A stretch of 64,000 nt of DNA from contig NC_081408.1 of assembly GCF_030272615.1 (NCBI RefSeq), positions 409,262,889-409,326,888 of the forward strand, in the 5' to 3' direction. The notes beneath the pieces were generated by a model. It was not told the origin of the DNA. It saw only the letters and a program-made list of their open reading frames with translations, and did no database searches. Numbering within the stretch: position 1 is the stretch's first letter; each line of letters starts with the position of its first letter. The translations under genes and the position numbers were made by a program. Shown here piece by piece: positions 1 through 12,966 of the stretch. The stretch is from Cryptomeria japonica (lineage: Eukaryota; Streptophyta; Pinopsida; Cupressales; Cupressaceae).

Positions 1-2272
1 CTGAGTCGGGCTAATCAAGGATTCCAGAAAGGGTTTAAGCCTATTAACCAATACTTTGTTGAAGATCTTGTAGATAGTGTTGTAGAGACTGATAGGTTGG
101 AAGTCTTTAAGAAGGGAGGGCTCCTGAGTTTTAGGAACCAGTGCAATGAAAGTGTTATTCAGCTTCTTAAGAAGCTTCCCCAATTTGAAGAAATCTCTCA
201 TAGCAAGAACCAAGTCAGCACCCACCACATCCCAAAAGTCTTGGAAGAAAGCTAGAGGGAAGGCATCAGGGTCCGAGGCTTTGAAGGCCCCCATAGAGAA
301 CACCGCAATCTTAACGCCATCCTCTGAGACTAGAGTCATGATGAGATCATTATCTTCCATCTTGAAGGGAGATGGGAGGCAACGAAGGAGGTCCCCAACC
401 AGCACAAGGTCCCTAGTTCTGTTATCATCCCTAAACAGAGCCAAGAAATATTTGGTAGTCATTCTTCCCAAGCTATCCTCATCTTTGATATCCTGATTGT
501 GGTCGATGAGAAATCTTGTATCAACCAAAAACATTTCCTTTCAGTTTTGTTCTTGTTTAGTTCTTTGTGCAGTTTCAGTATTCTTATCGGTATGTACCAG
601 TAGTTGTTTGTTCTTCATGGCATATCTTGTTTGTAGTTTCCTAGCGGTTTGATGTGGTTGATTCCATATTTTTCGTTCATTTGGGTTCTTCTCTGATTAG
701 TTATCACTTTCGGTTGGATGTTTCTAGGCTCTCGAGATAATTCTTGTGCTTACTGATTGGTTTTCCTTCATTACCGGCTCGATTCTTAGCCTATGGATCC
801 ATCTTGGGTCTTGTTTGATGTTATTTGGCATGTGGTCAACCTTCCTGTTGAACCGCATCACTCAGTTTTTATTTTTCGAAAAGATTTCTTAAATTTTAGG
901 GCTGACCTAATTACACATTTCATTTTCCTGCATTGGTGAATGTAATCTTTTGAGGCCGACCCGGATATGTTCCAATGGGTATAAATATGACATTATGTAA
1001 TCATTTTTAGGGGCATAGGAAGTAGTACTAAGAAAAAGGATTGAGATTCATATGTTGTGATCCAATTGATTCTTAGAGTCCTAGTTGGATGGTATCTAGC
1101 TTGAAGTCTGCATCTGACTGGTTAACTACCAAATGATTAATGGATGATTGTCGGAAGTTCTATGGCTTGAATATTATCTGTTTATATCAATTTATAATGT
1201 TTTCTTATTGTTTACATTGTGTCTCTCTCATTCCATAAGTCAATTGACTCTTCTGAGGGTTTTTACCAGTTATGGCTACATCAGTCAGCCTCCTCCAGGT
1301 GGGTCACTTCCAGGAAATCCCCTTGATCAATTTGTTCCTGAATGGCCTCTAGCTTGCTACTGATTTCCATTTTCTAAATAAAAATGTCCCCAAAGGTGTT
1401 TTTATTCTATCCCCTGACATTTCTTCTAATTAAATCTAATTTATAGGGATCCCGAAATATGGGTGTGCCATGGATGTTAGTCTCCCACCATCTTTTAATG
1501 CAGTCCTTGAACTGAGGGTGGGTATTCCACATGAATTCATACCTAAAGGGGTAGCTTTTCCTTTTGGATTTGGCAGTGCTAAAGAGAATAAGGGGGTTAT
1601 GGTCAGAAAGCATTCTGGGAGGGCAGGAAGTTTCAGAGAGGGACCAATACCCCAATTGCCTGAGATGAGAAATCTATCCAATTTGACCTGAATAAGGTCC
1701 TTCCCTTTTTAAAGATTGGACTGGGTTAATCTTTGACTAGTTGAGTCTACATCAAGTAACCCATTCCTACCTATGAAATCCACCAATTTAGTCACGTTGT
1801 TAGAGTACTCTGAAAGTCCTCCCAATTTTTCAGATTGAAAAAGCAGGGAATTGAAGTCACCCGCAGTCATCCAATGAGCATTGTGATCATTTTGAAGGAG
1901 AGCAGTAATGTCATTCCAAAAAGTTAACCTTCCCAATATAATATTAGGGGCATATGCATTAATGAGAAACCAGGAGTCCATGGTAGAAGAGAGTCTGGAG
2001 ACAATAAAGTTGGCAGAGGTGGTAATTAGGCTGCCAGAGAACTTAGAGGTATCCCACATAGTAACTAAGGCACCAAAGGCTCCACTAGCATCACTAATAA
2101 AGAACTCAGCACCAGGCCAAATTTTGCCCGTGATAAAGGAAAAAGGGGCACCAGTCATTTTAACCTCTTGAAGAAGAAGAGCCTCAATTTTATTTTGAAA
2201 AATACAATTATTGAGAGCATACTACTTCTGAGGGTTGTTCAAGCCCCTCATATTCCATGAGAGAACCTTCAT
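1..2272 (-). pseudogene. LINE ORF2: endonuclease and start of reverse transcriptase, interrupted
   Basis: The start codon at 2272 opens with MKVLSWNMRGLNNPQ, the standard beginning of an endonuclease/exonuclease/phosphatase domain. WFLINAYAPN and the catalytic-type GDFNSLL follow (about 1980-1840), and the closing SDHNPLIL motif lies near 1600. A frameshift near 1650 separates GDFN from SDHN. The linker continues to about 1286, is broken by the 546-1280 LTR, and resumes at 540 in the same frame. At 1-300 the reverse transcriptase begins, with GAFKASDPDAFPLAFFQDFW and later FIALVPKT and LVNRLKPFLES. The YxDD catalytic box would lie beyond the left edge. In this family the endonuclease nicks target DNA and the reverse transcriptase copies from the nick. 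Stops include a TAG soon after the start. Confidence 0.9.
546..1280 (+). mobile_element. Solo LTR inserted in LINE ORF2
   Basis: A 735-bp non-coding block flanked by a perfect 5-bp direct repeat, TCAGT (541-545 and 1281-1285). It ends in CTACA. The first bases (TTTGTTCTTG) have lost the expected TG. Near 980 there is a TATA-like GTATAAATATGAC in plus orientation. Leaving out the block and one TCAGT keeps the LINE frame open across the junction except for one TGA. It has no internal region or second LTR, so I call it a solo LTR left by LTR-LTR recombination; the parent family is unknown. Confidence 0.72.
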
Positions 2273-2551
2273 TTCTTATCTCCTATGGACATATCCAAGG
2301 TTTGTTGCCTACCATTGGTGACATCCCTTGTTGCTTCCTTTTTTCTAGATAACCTTTGTGATGGGTGGCTCGTCTTTAGGTCTACCCCAACATCAATCTT
2401 CACATTCCTAATCTTGCATCTCTATGTGATCCAACCATCATCAGCAGGAAGTTGGCAACCACTAGAGGAAGCTCTAGGAGAGGAGAGACCCTTGCGCGAG
2501 GTAGGGTAGTAGGAAAAGTAGTCAAGCATGATGGGCCCTTCAATATAAACA

Positions 2552-3901
2552 TCATAGGAGGGGACCAATGGACCCAGGAGCTGGCATGGAAATGGAGCCA
2601 TCAACAATCTCTCCCTCCTCTAAAGGGGTGATCATCTTCAAAGGGGAGGAGATAAGAACTTCAAAGGGACCAAGTTCAAAGTATACCTTTTTCGGAGCTA
2701 ACAACACCACCTCATCTGGAAAGGGGTTGGAGGCTTCCTCAGCAAATTTGGTAGGTGAGCTAAGGAGAATATTTATACTCTTCGTAAAGGGGTAGTCCTC
2801 ACAACTAGCCCCAAGACCTTCCATGGAAGTAGTATCCTTACTGGGGACTTCCGCAACTACAGGAACATTGAGCTTGAGGGGCTTGGGGTCCTGAACTTTA
2901 CACTGAGAGATAATATGACCTGCCTTGTGACATTTCTGGTAAAAGAGGGTAGCATTTTCATAGGCTAGGGCTTGAGTCTAGCTTCCCAACCTAGACTTGA
3001 GAGTAATGAAGCTAGGGATATTTGTGTTGACCATAGCCTGCACATAGAAGCGCGCATAGACCAGTCTAGATTTGGTTCTAGTTATGTCGTCAACACCCAC
3101 ATAGTGCTCAAAGGTGTTACCAATCCATCTGAAAATGACTTCATCCCAATATTCAAGAGGGAGCCCCGGAAGGCAGACCCAAACCGAAGTTATCTTTTGC
3201 AGGTCAGTCGTCGGGTCAAAACCAACCTTCCATCTATAGAGAGATAAGTTGCATCTTCCATAAGTCCAGCAACCAGAGAGGGCCATTGTGACGTCTTCCT
3301 CAGCAATAAATTTAAAGAGGAAGAGAGCCCCAGGCATCACACTAACTGAGATACTTCCTTTTAGTCTCCATTTGTCCCAAACCCATTTCCTAACCATTTC
3401 CACTATAGGTCAGAGAGAGAAAAATTTCCCCACAATAGTGTAACTCATTTTTAGCAGAATGCAGTCCAAAACTTTCTTAGGGAGCTCAATAGTTGTGCCT
3501 TCCTTAGTTTGTAAGCAGACAGAGACAAGATTAGGGTCCACCTCTCCAAAATCTTTCCCCATCAACACATTTTTCTAGCCCTTGACAGTTGTACTATCAA
3601 CAGAGGTCCCATTATATTTTTGCTCATCATGAGCGATACAATCCTTGGATTTAGGAATGGAATCCACAGGCTTGTCTGGACCCACCATGGTTTTAGGACA
3701 ATCAACAGTTACTTCCTTCAGGGAGGAGAAAGCAAGCAGTTTATCAACCGAGTCGCGAATCGCATCCACCAAAAGGCTAGACAGGGATACGACAGAAGAG
3801 GTCAGCACCACAGACACCAAAAGGAGATTGGGGTCAGCTGGTGGGGGAGGAAGGAACCCACCCGCAAGAGCCACCATGGATGGGGAAGTTTCAAAATTCA
3901 A
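2552..3901 (-). pseudogene. LINE ORF1 (gag-like; DUF4283 plus zinc knuckle), degraded
   Basis: A single minus frame of about 450 codons with at least three internal stops, starting at the ATG at 3901. Residues 1-110 are a variable Pro/Ser/Val-rich leader. The central part (about 3403-2990) has the hallmarks of the DUF4283 domain of plant LINE ORF1 proteins, including the stretch WVCLPGLPLEYWDE. A zinc knuckle follows at about 2945-2890 and reads YQKCHKAGHIISQC. The canonical form is CxxCxxxGHxxxxC, so its first cysteine has become tyrosine. The tail is Pro- and Glu-rich. In this family ORF1 binds the element RNA in a ribonucleoprotein particle. The missing zinc ligand and the stops make this copy non-functional. 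Confidence 0.88.
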
Positions 3902-3919
3902 AAGTTGCAGAGCTTATGT

Positions 3920-4394
3920 TTTCTAATTAATAGAAAACAATATTTTATCTAATATAAAAGATATTATATTTTAATATAATAAAATATTTAAATATTTAAT
4001 ATTAACTATATATACTTCCAATTTAAAACATTTATTTTATTATAAAAATAATTAAATTTATTTAAAAACAAAGTATAATAATATTTATTTTGAATTTTGA
4101 ATAAATCAAGTTTCTATTTTTTATTTCACTCTTAAACTTTTTAAATATTTATTTGTTCCTTTCACTCTATTTATACAAGTATCTAGAACGCCATCTACAA
4201 TTAATAAACATATTGTATATTACTTTATAACTAATAATATTCTAGATTTTTGCATGTAAGCAAATGAGTTTTTCAATCATAAAACATTATTACAAATGTT
4301 TTTTATTTTCTACTCTAGTTAACCACACTATTAGCATAAACTTGACGCATTGCATCTCTTGCTATATATTTAATCATTATTGCCTTATTTAATT
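3920..4394. other. AT-rich non-coding stretch
   Basis: Very AT-rich sequence with short TTTAA/ATATT runs between the LINE 5' end and the decayed LTR element. I see no coding frame or structured repeat. Confidence 0.6.
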
Positions 4395-7300
4395 TAAATT
4401 GCTTCTAATAGTTAAGAATATCACTATTCTTAACGTCTTTTGTTCAAAACAGATGTTTACCCAATCATGGATGAAGTCAACTTTTAACAATTGATTGATT
4501 TGCTTTAAATGAGCCAGCCAATTACTTAATTTCCTTGCACATAATAAATATTTTATTAATAAATTTTTTTACTCTTCTTTACTGTTTAATATGATGAATT
4601 CTACAACCCTATTAATTTTTGTTTTCATATTAACCAATTAATTGAATTCGTTGTCCATGGTCAAACTAATTCGATCTTGTATGAGATTGATGCTTTTTAG
4701 TCTATGGTTACTATTATTCCTTGCCTCAATGCAAAGCCAACCACCTCATTGATCACTTCTTTAATATTTTGCATGATGTATTATTCAAATAATACCAATA
4801 TATCCTTGACTCCTACGCACATCTTTTCAATATGTATTCATTCACGTATTCTTAAGCCAAACAAAGAGCCTAGAATCAACTGACAATTTACATATGTCCA
4901 TTTTCATTGGTGTTGTCTTCATAATTGATGCCATTATGACTGAAATTATGTATACATTGTTGTAGTCCTAATGATTGTTTTGATATGCTTAACTATTACC
5001 TTTTTATAAGTAATTGTTGCCTTCTTAAGATCATAATTGTTGTTGTATTGATTGTTCTTAAGTATCTTCCTTCATTGTTGATTATGATAATTAACTTATT
5101 CATTGCTCCTTATCATTCACAAAGATAATAAAGGAGATTTATCATGTTAGAAACACAATACTTAATAAAGTCTTGTTTTGTTTTAGAATTTGTATGGGGA
5201 CATCACAGTTTCCCCTCCTTAAAATTGCTTGTCTACAAGCAATCTTCAATACTAGGGTTCCAAATAAGCCTATAGAGTACTTCATCACATGTTCCTTGCC
5301 TCATGTTGTTATCATTATACTCACAAAGCATATCAAACTCTTTCACATTATGAAGTAATGTGTCCATCATATAAACTATTGGATCCCAAGGTTTGTGATC
5401 AATTCTACTCCCATCATAGGAATTTGGAGTATCTTCTTTATCCAACTCAAAAAGTGGATTATCATAAGTTATATTAGCTACACCTTCAATTAACCGATTA
5501 TCAATACACAAAAAATTAACTTTGATTCAAAAATTAGATCTATCTTATTGTTCGTCACAACTTCTATTTTTTTGCTTCTTGAACCATTTAGTGACTACAA
5601 CCTATTTTTTTGCTTCTTGTAACACTCATTAATCACATGCCAATTTAGCTTCCTTTGATGTATCATTTCCCAAGGCTTTGTACTTCATTTGTTGATATTC
5701 TTGTCTAGGAACATTGTGTGTATAGACTTATTGATGCAACCTTTGAGTTATAATTCTTGTCTCTATCATCTTTGGGATTTTGAGTTTTTGACTCTTTCTT
5801 TCCTCCTCTCTTTTGTGATCCATAATTGTCTTTTCTCATCTTTCAATGTCACAATCCTTTTTTAATTTCCCTCAAATTGATTAGAGATGTAACCCAATAC
5901 ATCATCTAATTCACTTTTATTTGAAAGATTTTTTTCTGTCATCCATAATCCTAAACCTATTAGGGAATACCATGCATTCTTTGAGTGTTGAAGACGAATT
6001 ATTATCAAAATCATTATTTCTAAGTAGCTCCAAAGAATCTAATTTATGATTACTAGATTTAGTCTCTTCTACATCCTCTTTAATGCATGACTCTTCGGAT
6101 GAGCTAAGGGTCATCTCATGTTCCAAAGGACTTTCATAAATGTTTTTCTTCATATGATCCTCTCGGTAATCAACCCAAACACATCATATTTCATTTGTGA
6201 TAGAAGAAGCACATGAAGAGTCAACTACTTCCATGTTAAAAGCTAATTCCTCTCCTCAGATATTGTCACCTTTATTTTCTAACCTAATTGTTTCTTTTTA
6301 TCCTTTGTTCAAGTGAGGTTTGAGTTTCTCCTCACATTGTTTGAACACTTCATTGAATAATCTATACACTAATGAAGACAACATCCATTCTTGTTTCCAA
6401 ATAGTTATTAGCATAGTTTTGACATATCAAAACATAACTTCACTCTCATTGGTAGTAGAATCATAATCTTTCATGACTGCAAAAATATCTTCATCATGGG
6501 TGTCCTTGTTCATGGCAAAGAAATGATGGGACATGTCATGGATTAGATCTTGCAATCCCAAGGCTATATAGTTGCCCTTATTGAATAGAATGTACTACTA
6601 GTGTCATCAAGATTTTTAAAACTATTTACGATTAGGTGCAACACTTCTTTCATTGTTTTGTTGTCATAAGGAACTAGAGGTACAAAATTCCCATTGCTCG
6701 AGTTAAACAAGAGGTCACCAACAATCTCATATCTTCATCATGATACCTCAATCACTTGTGTTGTTGCAAGGTGATCACTCTAGGCATTAAGGATATATCT
6801 AACACTTCAAAGGATGACTCCTCAATGAGTATCAAATATTACCCCCCTTTCAATCATGTTCACAACATCATCCTTAGATTAAAATTCAGTACTGAGTTGG
6901 TTGCTTTCTTCATGGATTGATCTTGCCAAATGTTTGATATCTTTCTTTGCCATGATTGACCAAGTTTTTCAAAATTTACCCAAAGGATAGTTGGTTCACT
7001 AGCATTGATGCCATTGTAATGTCCTTTATTGGAACATTGAAATAGATCTACTAAAATTGTAATATATTTAACCAATGAACAATAAAAACTGAATTACAAA
7101 ATAAAATAAAATAAACAATACAAACTGAATAATAAGATATTAGATAACTAAGAAGGAATAAAACTTTCTTGAATTTACGATATGTAGTTTTTTTTGTTTG
7201 TGCAATAAGATGATATTGATCTTAATGCAACTCTAATTGTTGTTCTTGATCTATGACTCGAAAACCATACATTGACCTGGCATAAGTCTCCTTATTATAG

Positions 7301-8145
7301 GTTTTGAAACTCGACTGCTTTTAACTAATTGAAATCCCTATAACTATGCTCTTCTATTTATGAAGCCTTCTTTAATTTATACATTTGAAATATATGCCTC
7401 CATGTTATAAATTGCTGCAACTCAACTGAGCCTTCAAATTAAACTACTAATAAAATAGATTCTTCACACACAACCTTTCCAACAACATTTCTTATTCTTC
7501 TTTTATATCTTTATGCCACTTAAGAAAGAGTTGTGATTAAATGAAAGGAGACATTCCTTCCCAATAGTCATGTCTTTTATTAATATAGACACTCTATTCT
7601 TTGTGGTTGTCTCTTTGTAATGAAGTGTTGCTTATTATATGTTTAATCACTTCTAATAGTTAAGAATATTAATATTCTTAAGTCTTTGCTTTTGTTCCAA
7701 TCATGGATGAATTCAACTTCTAAAAATTATTTAATTTAGTTTAAATGAGTCGACCAATTACTTAAGTTCCTTTCATATAATAAATATTTTATTAATCATT
7801 ATTGTTCATGCTCTTTATTGTTTAATATGGTAAATTTTCCCACCACATTAATTGTTGTTTTCATAGTAACCAATTAATTGAAGTTATCATCCATGATCAA
7901 ATTAATTTGATCATGTATGAGATCGTTGCTTATTAGTTTGTGATTACTATTGTTCTTTGCCTCAATGCAAAGTCATCCACCTTACCAATCACTTCTTTAA
8001 TATTTAACCTGATGTATTATTCAAATGCTACCTTGATAATTCCCTAACTCCTACACACATTTGAACTCAATATGTATTCCTTCACATATTCTTTTGAATA
8101 AGCCAAATATAGTGACTATAGAATCAACTAGAATTTTGCATATGT
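4395..8145 (-). mobile_element. Decayed LTR retroelement, minus orientation
   Basis: Two diverged direct repeats flank an internal region. The left repeat is about 4395-5207 and the right is about 7645-8143. Both contain the stretches CTTCTAATAGTTAAGAATAT and ATAATAAATATTTTATTAAT. On the minus strand the left copy is preceded by a polypurine tract AAGGAGGGGAAAC (plus 5208-5220) and starts TGTGATGTCC, which fixes the orientation and makes it the 3' LTR. The right copy is truncated and stops matching at about 8143. No primer binding site or target duplication was found. The superfamily is undecided; gypsy is likelier than copia. Confidence 0.6.
5233..7075 (-). pseudogene. Degraded internal ORF of the 4.4-8.1 kb LTR element
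   Basis: Minus-strand fragments read as one decayed protein in several frames. Near 7040-6880 there is EPTILWVNFEKLGQSW followed by QRKISNIW. Near 6800-6750 there is LMPRVITLQQHK. At 6153-5917 there is an acidic Ser/Glu-rich piece containing LSSSEESCIKEDVEE. At 5511-5233 there is another acidic piece with YDNPLFELDKED. No protease, reverse transcriptase, RNase H or integrase motif is visible, so the element may have been non-autonomous. I do not recognise the protein. The EPTILW...LGQSWQ opening suggests a gag-like role, which is inference only. Confidence 0.45.
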
Positions 8146-9189
8146 GGGTAAGTGTACTAAGATGGTGAAGAAAAAGGGGGTATAGGTGACCTTTTTTTTT
8201 TCTAAAGCTAGCTAAACTTGAACTTGGAGGAGCAATTTGAGACTCATACACTCAAAATTTGAAGATACCAAAAGAACAAGAATTGTAGTATTCTGAATCT
8301 AGTTAACTACTAAGATTTTTCAAAAATGGATAAGATTAGTAGGGTTAAATATTTCACGCACACAAAAGTATTCCTATTTTTCTCAGCAAAACATAACATA
8401 GTGTCTGGTGTGTGCGTAAAAAAAATTAGAATTGCATGTAGCATTTTCAGAAATCCTTTCGTAGAAAGATAGAACTAAGAGTGAGTTTTATAAGTTGTGT
8501 ATTTTATTATAATTTTTTGTTAAGTATTTTTTTTATGATTTTTTGAATTAGACTCATCCTGAAAAATCAAATACATGTTCATGTGTGTCACATAACTTGT
8601 GCCAAAATAGTCAAAAATTCCTTTTTTTTGTTTGAAAGTATAAATAATGAAGTGTAGAATAATAATACATAATGTATTTCAAATTTGTACTAGTTCAAAA
8701 ATTATTAAAAAAATGCTACACATATGTCTCTGAGAACTATGGAGACATAGATAAAAGAAATTAAAAATTAATATGTTAGTGTTGTTCAATTATTAAAAAA
8801 TTATATGGTTAGAAAGCTCAAAAGACATGTAAAATTATGGTGGTAATTTTATAAATACCCTCTTGATAACGTGTAATTCCAATGATGAGGAAGTTGAGAA
8901 ACCAAACTGGAAGAAGAAAACACATAAAAAAGGAGGGAAATGAAGCTCTCAAGCCTAAGGCCTATCATCCAAGGTTAAGTACAAGGCAAAAGATACATTT
9001 CTTATTTGAATTAAAAATGTGTACATGTTATTTAAAATAAAAACACGTACACACTTTTATGCAAACAAAACACGTATGCATTATAACATGTACGTTTTAT
9101 GGTAAAAAAAAACATGTGTGTTATGCTGACATAAAGATAAAAAAGGAACATGCCCTTATATGCTAATGCCTTAATCTAATTTTTGGAAT
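8146..9189. other. AT-rich intergenic sequence
   Basis: No coding frame of substance. Around 9000-9120 there are several loosely repeated words of the type ACACGTAYGCATT and ACATGTACGTTTT. Otherwise nothing recognisable. Confidence 0.5.
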
Positions 9190-10312
9190 TTGTAGGATCA
9201 TATCATCATTCTCTTTCTATATCTTTATCTCATAGTCTTTGTCTTCCCTACGCTCTAGACCTATATGTTTTCCTATCTCTCTCCTTCTCCTACTTCTCTA
9301 CTTCTCTCTATCACACTCTCTCCTCTCTCCCAAGCTCTAGATCTTATAATTTCTCATATTTAGTAAAATTTAAATAATCACTAAGCTCTTATTATCATTA
9401 TATCTCTATCTTTATTTCACTATCTTTTTCTCTCTCAATCTCTACACCTATCTATATTCCTTATCACTCTCCATCTCCCACTCTCTCCCCCATCTCTCTA
9501 TCTCATTCTTCCCTCTCTCCCCTAACTCTAAACCAATCTATCTCACCCTTCTACTATGTATCTTCTCTCTCTTTACTACCTACCTCTCACATATTCTCTC
9601 TTGTGTATCTCACCTCTCTCTCTCTTCCTCCCAACATTTATCTCACCTCTCCCTCTCTCTACATACCTATGCATACCTGCCCCCACCTCTATTTATCTAC
9701 ATAAATATCTGTCTCTCTCTCTCTCTATGTCTCACTCTCTCCCTCTCTCATCCCTCTCTATTTTTATTTATCTCACTCTTTTTGTCTCCTGAGCTTTATA
9801 TCTATCTCTCTCCTTATCACTCTCCCTCTCTCCCATCTCTCTACCTATCTTTATTTCTCTATCTCCTCTCCACCCCAAGATCTAGACCCCTCTATCTCTA
9901 TGTCTACATACCTCCCTCTCACTCCCTTCCTCTATTTTTCTACTTATCTCTCCTTCCCTCCCTTCCTCCTCCCCCCCCCCCCTTCTATATCTACTTATAT
10001 TTATCTCCCCTCTCCCTCCTTTCCTACCTACCTCTATTTCTCTAAATAAATATCCCTCCCACCCTCTCTCTTTGCACCGACATCCCTCTACTTATATCTA
10101 TCTCCCCTCTCCCTCCTTCTCTACCTACCTCTATTTCTCTAAATCTCCCTCCCATCCTTTCTCTTTACACCTACATCCCTTCCTCCTTCCCTCTTCCTAC
10201 TTATTTATTTATCCATCTATTTCTACTCTCTATCTCCCCTCTCCCTTTCTTTATTTATCTCCTCCCTCTCTCTATCCATATATCTTATTACTCTCTTATC
10301 TCACCCCTCTAT
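9190..10312 (+). repeat. 1.1-kb polypyrimidine (CT-rich) tract
   Basis: Nearly all bases are C or T, built of CTCTCT, CTCCCT, TATCTATCT and similar words, with a C run near 9970. It is an imperfect microsatellite. Long open frames here are artefacts of the biased composition (Ser/Leu/Pro/Tyr only) and are not genes. It meets a purine-rich tract at about 10313. Confidence 0.93.
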
Positions 10313-10315
10313 GAT

Positions 10316-10718
10316 GTAAAGGGAGAGAGGGGGAAGAAAACATAAGTAGAGATATAATGGGAGAGAGATGAGGGAAGGAAAGAAGGAGAGCTATGTATAA
10401 AAATAGAGGTAGAAAGGGAGTGAGAGGGAGGTATGTAGAGAGAGGTGGAGAGAGAGAGAGGTCTAGATTTGGGGTGGATAGGACCGATTGAGATAGAGAG
10501 AGGTGGAGAAAGAGGAGAGAGGGAGAGTGATAAGGGGATAGAGGTATAAATCTTGGGGGAGACAAAGAGAGTGAAATAAAGAGATATAAAGAGGGAGGGA
10601 GGGACAAAGAGATAAGGACAAAGGGAGATTTATATAGACAAATAGAGGTAGGTAGGGAGGTAGAGATATGTAGAGAGGGGAGATAAAGGTAACTAGAGAG
10701 AAAAATTATGAGTGAGAT

Positions 10719-10756
<38 letters not shown>

Positions 10757-10985
10757 GGAGGGAGTGAGGGGATGTATGTAAGGAGAAGGAGAGAGGATAT
10801 ATAGTTCAATAGAGAGAGAGAGAAAGATATATATATATATATATGTATATATATAAAGAGGAGAGAATGTGTGAGGTAGGTAGATGAGAGAGGCGAGATA
10901 CAAAGTAGAAGGGTGAGAGAGATATATTTATAGCTTGGGGAGAGAGGATAGAATGAGATAGAGAGATGGTGGAGAGAGAGGGATA
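10316..10985 (+). repeat. 0.67-kb polypurine (GA-rich) tract
   Basis: Purine-rich on the plus strand (GAGAGAGA, GGGAGAGAGG, AGATAGAGAG), including an uninterrupted (GA)n near 10720-10752 and an AT run near 10828-10852. It is the strand-inverted counterpart of the preceding pyrimidine tract, so the two could fold as a large imperfect hairpin. Confidence 0.92.
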
Positions 10986-12600
10986 GGAAGTTTTGGTATT
11001 TCCAAATGATTGCCTAAGGATTTCCAATGAAATAGTCAATTTCAATCTATAGACCCTTATCAATGGCCAATGAATGAGATTTCAATCATAAGATTGAAAG
11101 ATCTCGTGCTCTTTAGGCTCTCTGGGACCTAGGTGGGTATATTTTACAATATTAACAAACTTTATGCAAATATCAATGAATATTGCTATCATGGAGATAA
11201 CTCTCAATAAATTATAGCCTAAATGCATATTATTTCACTCTGAATTGGCTCTATTCATGGTTATTCATCATTATTATGCATAAAAGAGAGTGATTCGTAC
11301 TCTAATCCTACTCCTAAGTAAAAAAATGGAAAAAAAGATCTAAATATGAATAGATTAGTATATGAAATTCAACAAATATTTCAAACATTGGTACCTAATC
11401 CTAGAGTAATAAATTCAAAATAGAAAACCTTTCAATATTCAGTGGACATGTCAAGATCCAACCATTGAGCCTAAACATGCATGAATTACACAAATTTATG
11501 TTTGCAACACATTTCAAATTCTACTTAAATATCACAATTACATTTCCTAATCTCACTAAAATACATTTATAGAATTTAATCTCTTGATTGAAAATAACCT
11601 ACAAACATGCTTCGCATTCGCAGTAAACTTGTAAAGACAAATTATACCATCCTTGATACAACAATTCATATAGAATAGAAAACACATATGAGAGAAAATT
11701 TAAAATGGATTTTTATTGATATCTTTGTAATTGGAAAATACAAACCATGAGAATGCAAAGTTATCCAAAAATGACTTTTTATTACTCAAACTTAGGTTCC
11801 TATTCTACCCACCCAATTACAATATTTAAGAACCCCTTACAAGTTATCTTGAATTCCCTTTTATAAAAAAATGAAGGGAGCAAACAATATTTGGATCACT
11901 TGTGCACATGTCAAAATTTGATTCAACTATCATAGAATATGCCAAAGGCATCTTTACATGGCACATGAGACAAAAAAATATTTGCATTCTGAAGAGGGAA
12001 ATGCAAATATAATCACTTTTTGTTCAACATGTTGTTGACTTATCTTGTTGTGGTAGCATGTTGAGGTGTTGCATTCATTAAGATGTTGTTGATGAAAACA
12101 TGTATTGTTGCTGACATGGTTTTTTGTTGAAATTAAAACTTAAATAAATTAGTTAAAATGAGAACAAAGTTTCTATCAAAGACAATTGAGAATTGTTGAC
12201 TGGTGGATTTGAACTTCAATGGACAACCAAATTCTCTAAATTTGTGTAAGGTACACGTGATCAATCGAACTGGCAATGTCCTTATCTAAATAACCGAGTT
12301 GTGATTGAGAGTGGAGTTTGTCCCTCCTTCCATATGGATTTCCCTTCATCACTTGTGATTACAATATTGTTGATACTACTACATTACTGTCAACTTGTCT
12401 AGCCATTAAAAATCTTGTAGGTGTTGTACTCTTGAAGGACATTCCTTTGTTTTATTGTTGAGAATGGCCCTAGAATCAATAATGAATCTACCATATCTTG
12501 TGTTAATCTCAATTAGCTTATCTAGAACTACATAGAACACCACCACCTATAATTTCCTTCCATCCTCAATCATTGAAAGAATGAAGGGAAAATGCATTTG
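10986..12600. other. AT-rich intergenic sequence
   Basis: No convincing coding frame, repeat pair or RNA gene on either strand. Confidence 0.5.
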
Positions 12601-12618
12601 AAATTCATTTTTGCAATC

Positions 12619-12966
12619 TTCAAAATTATTTACCCTTTTTTATTTATCATGTACATCTGGTATTGACCAATGTGTTGATGATCAAAAGAACTCTATTTTA
12701 CTTTTTGTTAATTGCTCTTTTCCTTCAATGAATGGGAATTTTCTCAAACAGCGTAGTAATAGTTTTGTCAATTGGCTTTATTTGAGGAGGAGTTCAAAAT
12801 TATTTACCCTTTTGTATTTATCATGTACAACTGGTATTGACCAATGTGTTGAGGATTAAAATAACTCTATTTTACTTTATGTTAACAGCTCTTTTCCTTC
12901 AACAAATGGTAATTTCTCAAACAACATAGTAATAGTTTTGTCAGTTGGCTTTATTTGAGGAGGGGT
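12619..12966 (-). repeat. 174-bp tandem duplication inside copy 2
   Basis: Two adjacent copies with a period of 174 bp (12619 and 12793), both starting TTCAAAATTATTTACCCTTT and ending GGCTTTATTTGAGGAGG. They are roughly 90% identical by eye. 174 is divisible by three, so the duplication would add 58 codons without changing the host frame. Confidence 0.88.

Larger units (their letters stand above)
1..3901 (-). mobile_element. L1-type LINE (non-LTR retrotransposon), 5' part, cut by window edge
   Basis: Minus-strand non-LTR element. From right to left it shows ORF1 (gag-like), the ORF2 endonuclease and the first part of the reverse transcriptase, which runs off the left edge. The domain order matches plant L1 elements. 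A solo LTR (546-1280) is inserted in ORF2. The 5' end lies near 3901, where coding gives way to AT-rich sequence; no 5' UTR or target duplication could be recognised. It is dead: both ORFs carry stops and ORF2 has a frameshift near 1650. Confidence 0.93.

Noticed and set aside
146-496. Plus-strand 116-codon ORF at the left edge
   Set aside because: Antisense shadow of the LINE reverse transcriptase region, which carries recognisable motifs on the minus strand.
9183-11063. Several open frames rich in Ser, Leu, Tyr and Pro on both strands
   Set aside because: They only reflect the CT/GA microsatellite composition; no frame has non-repetitive content.
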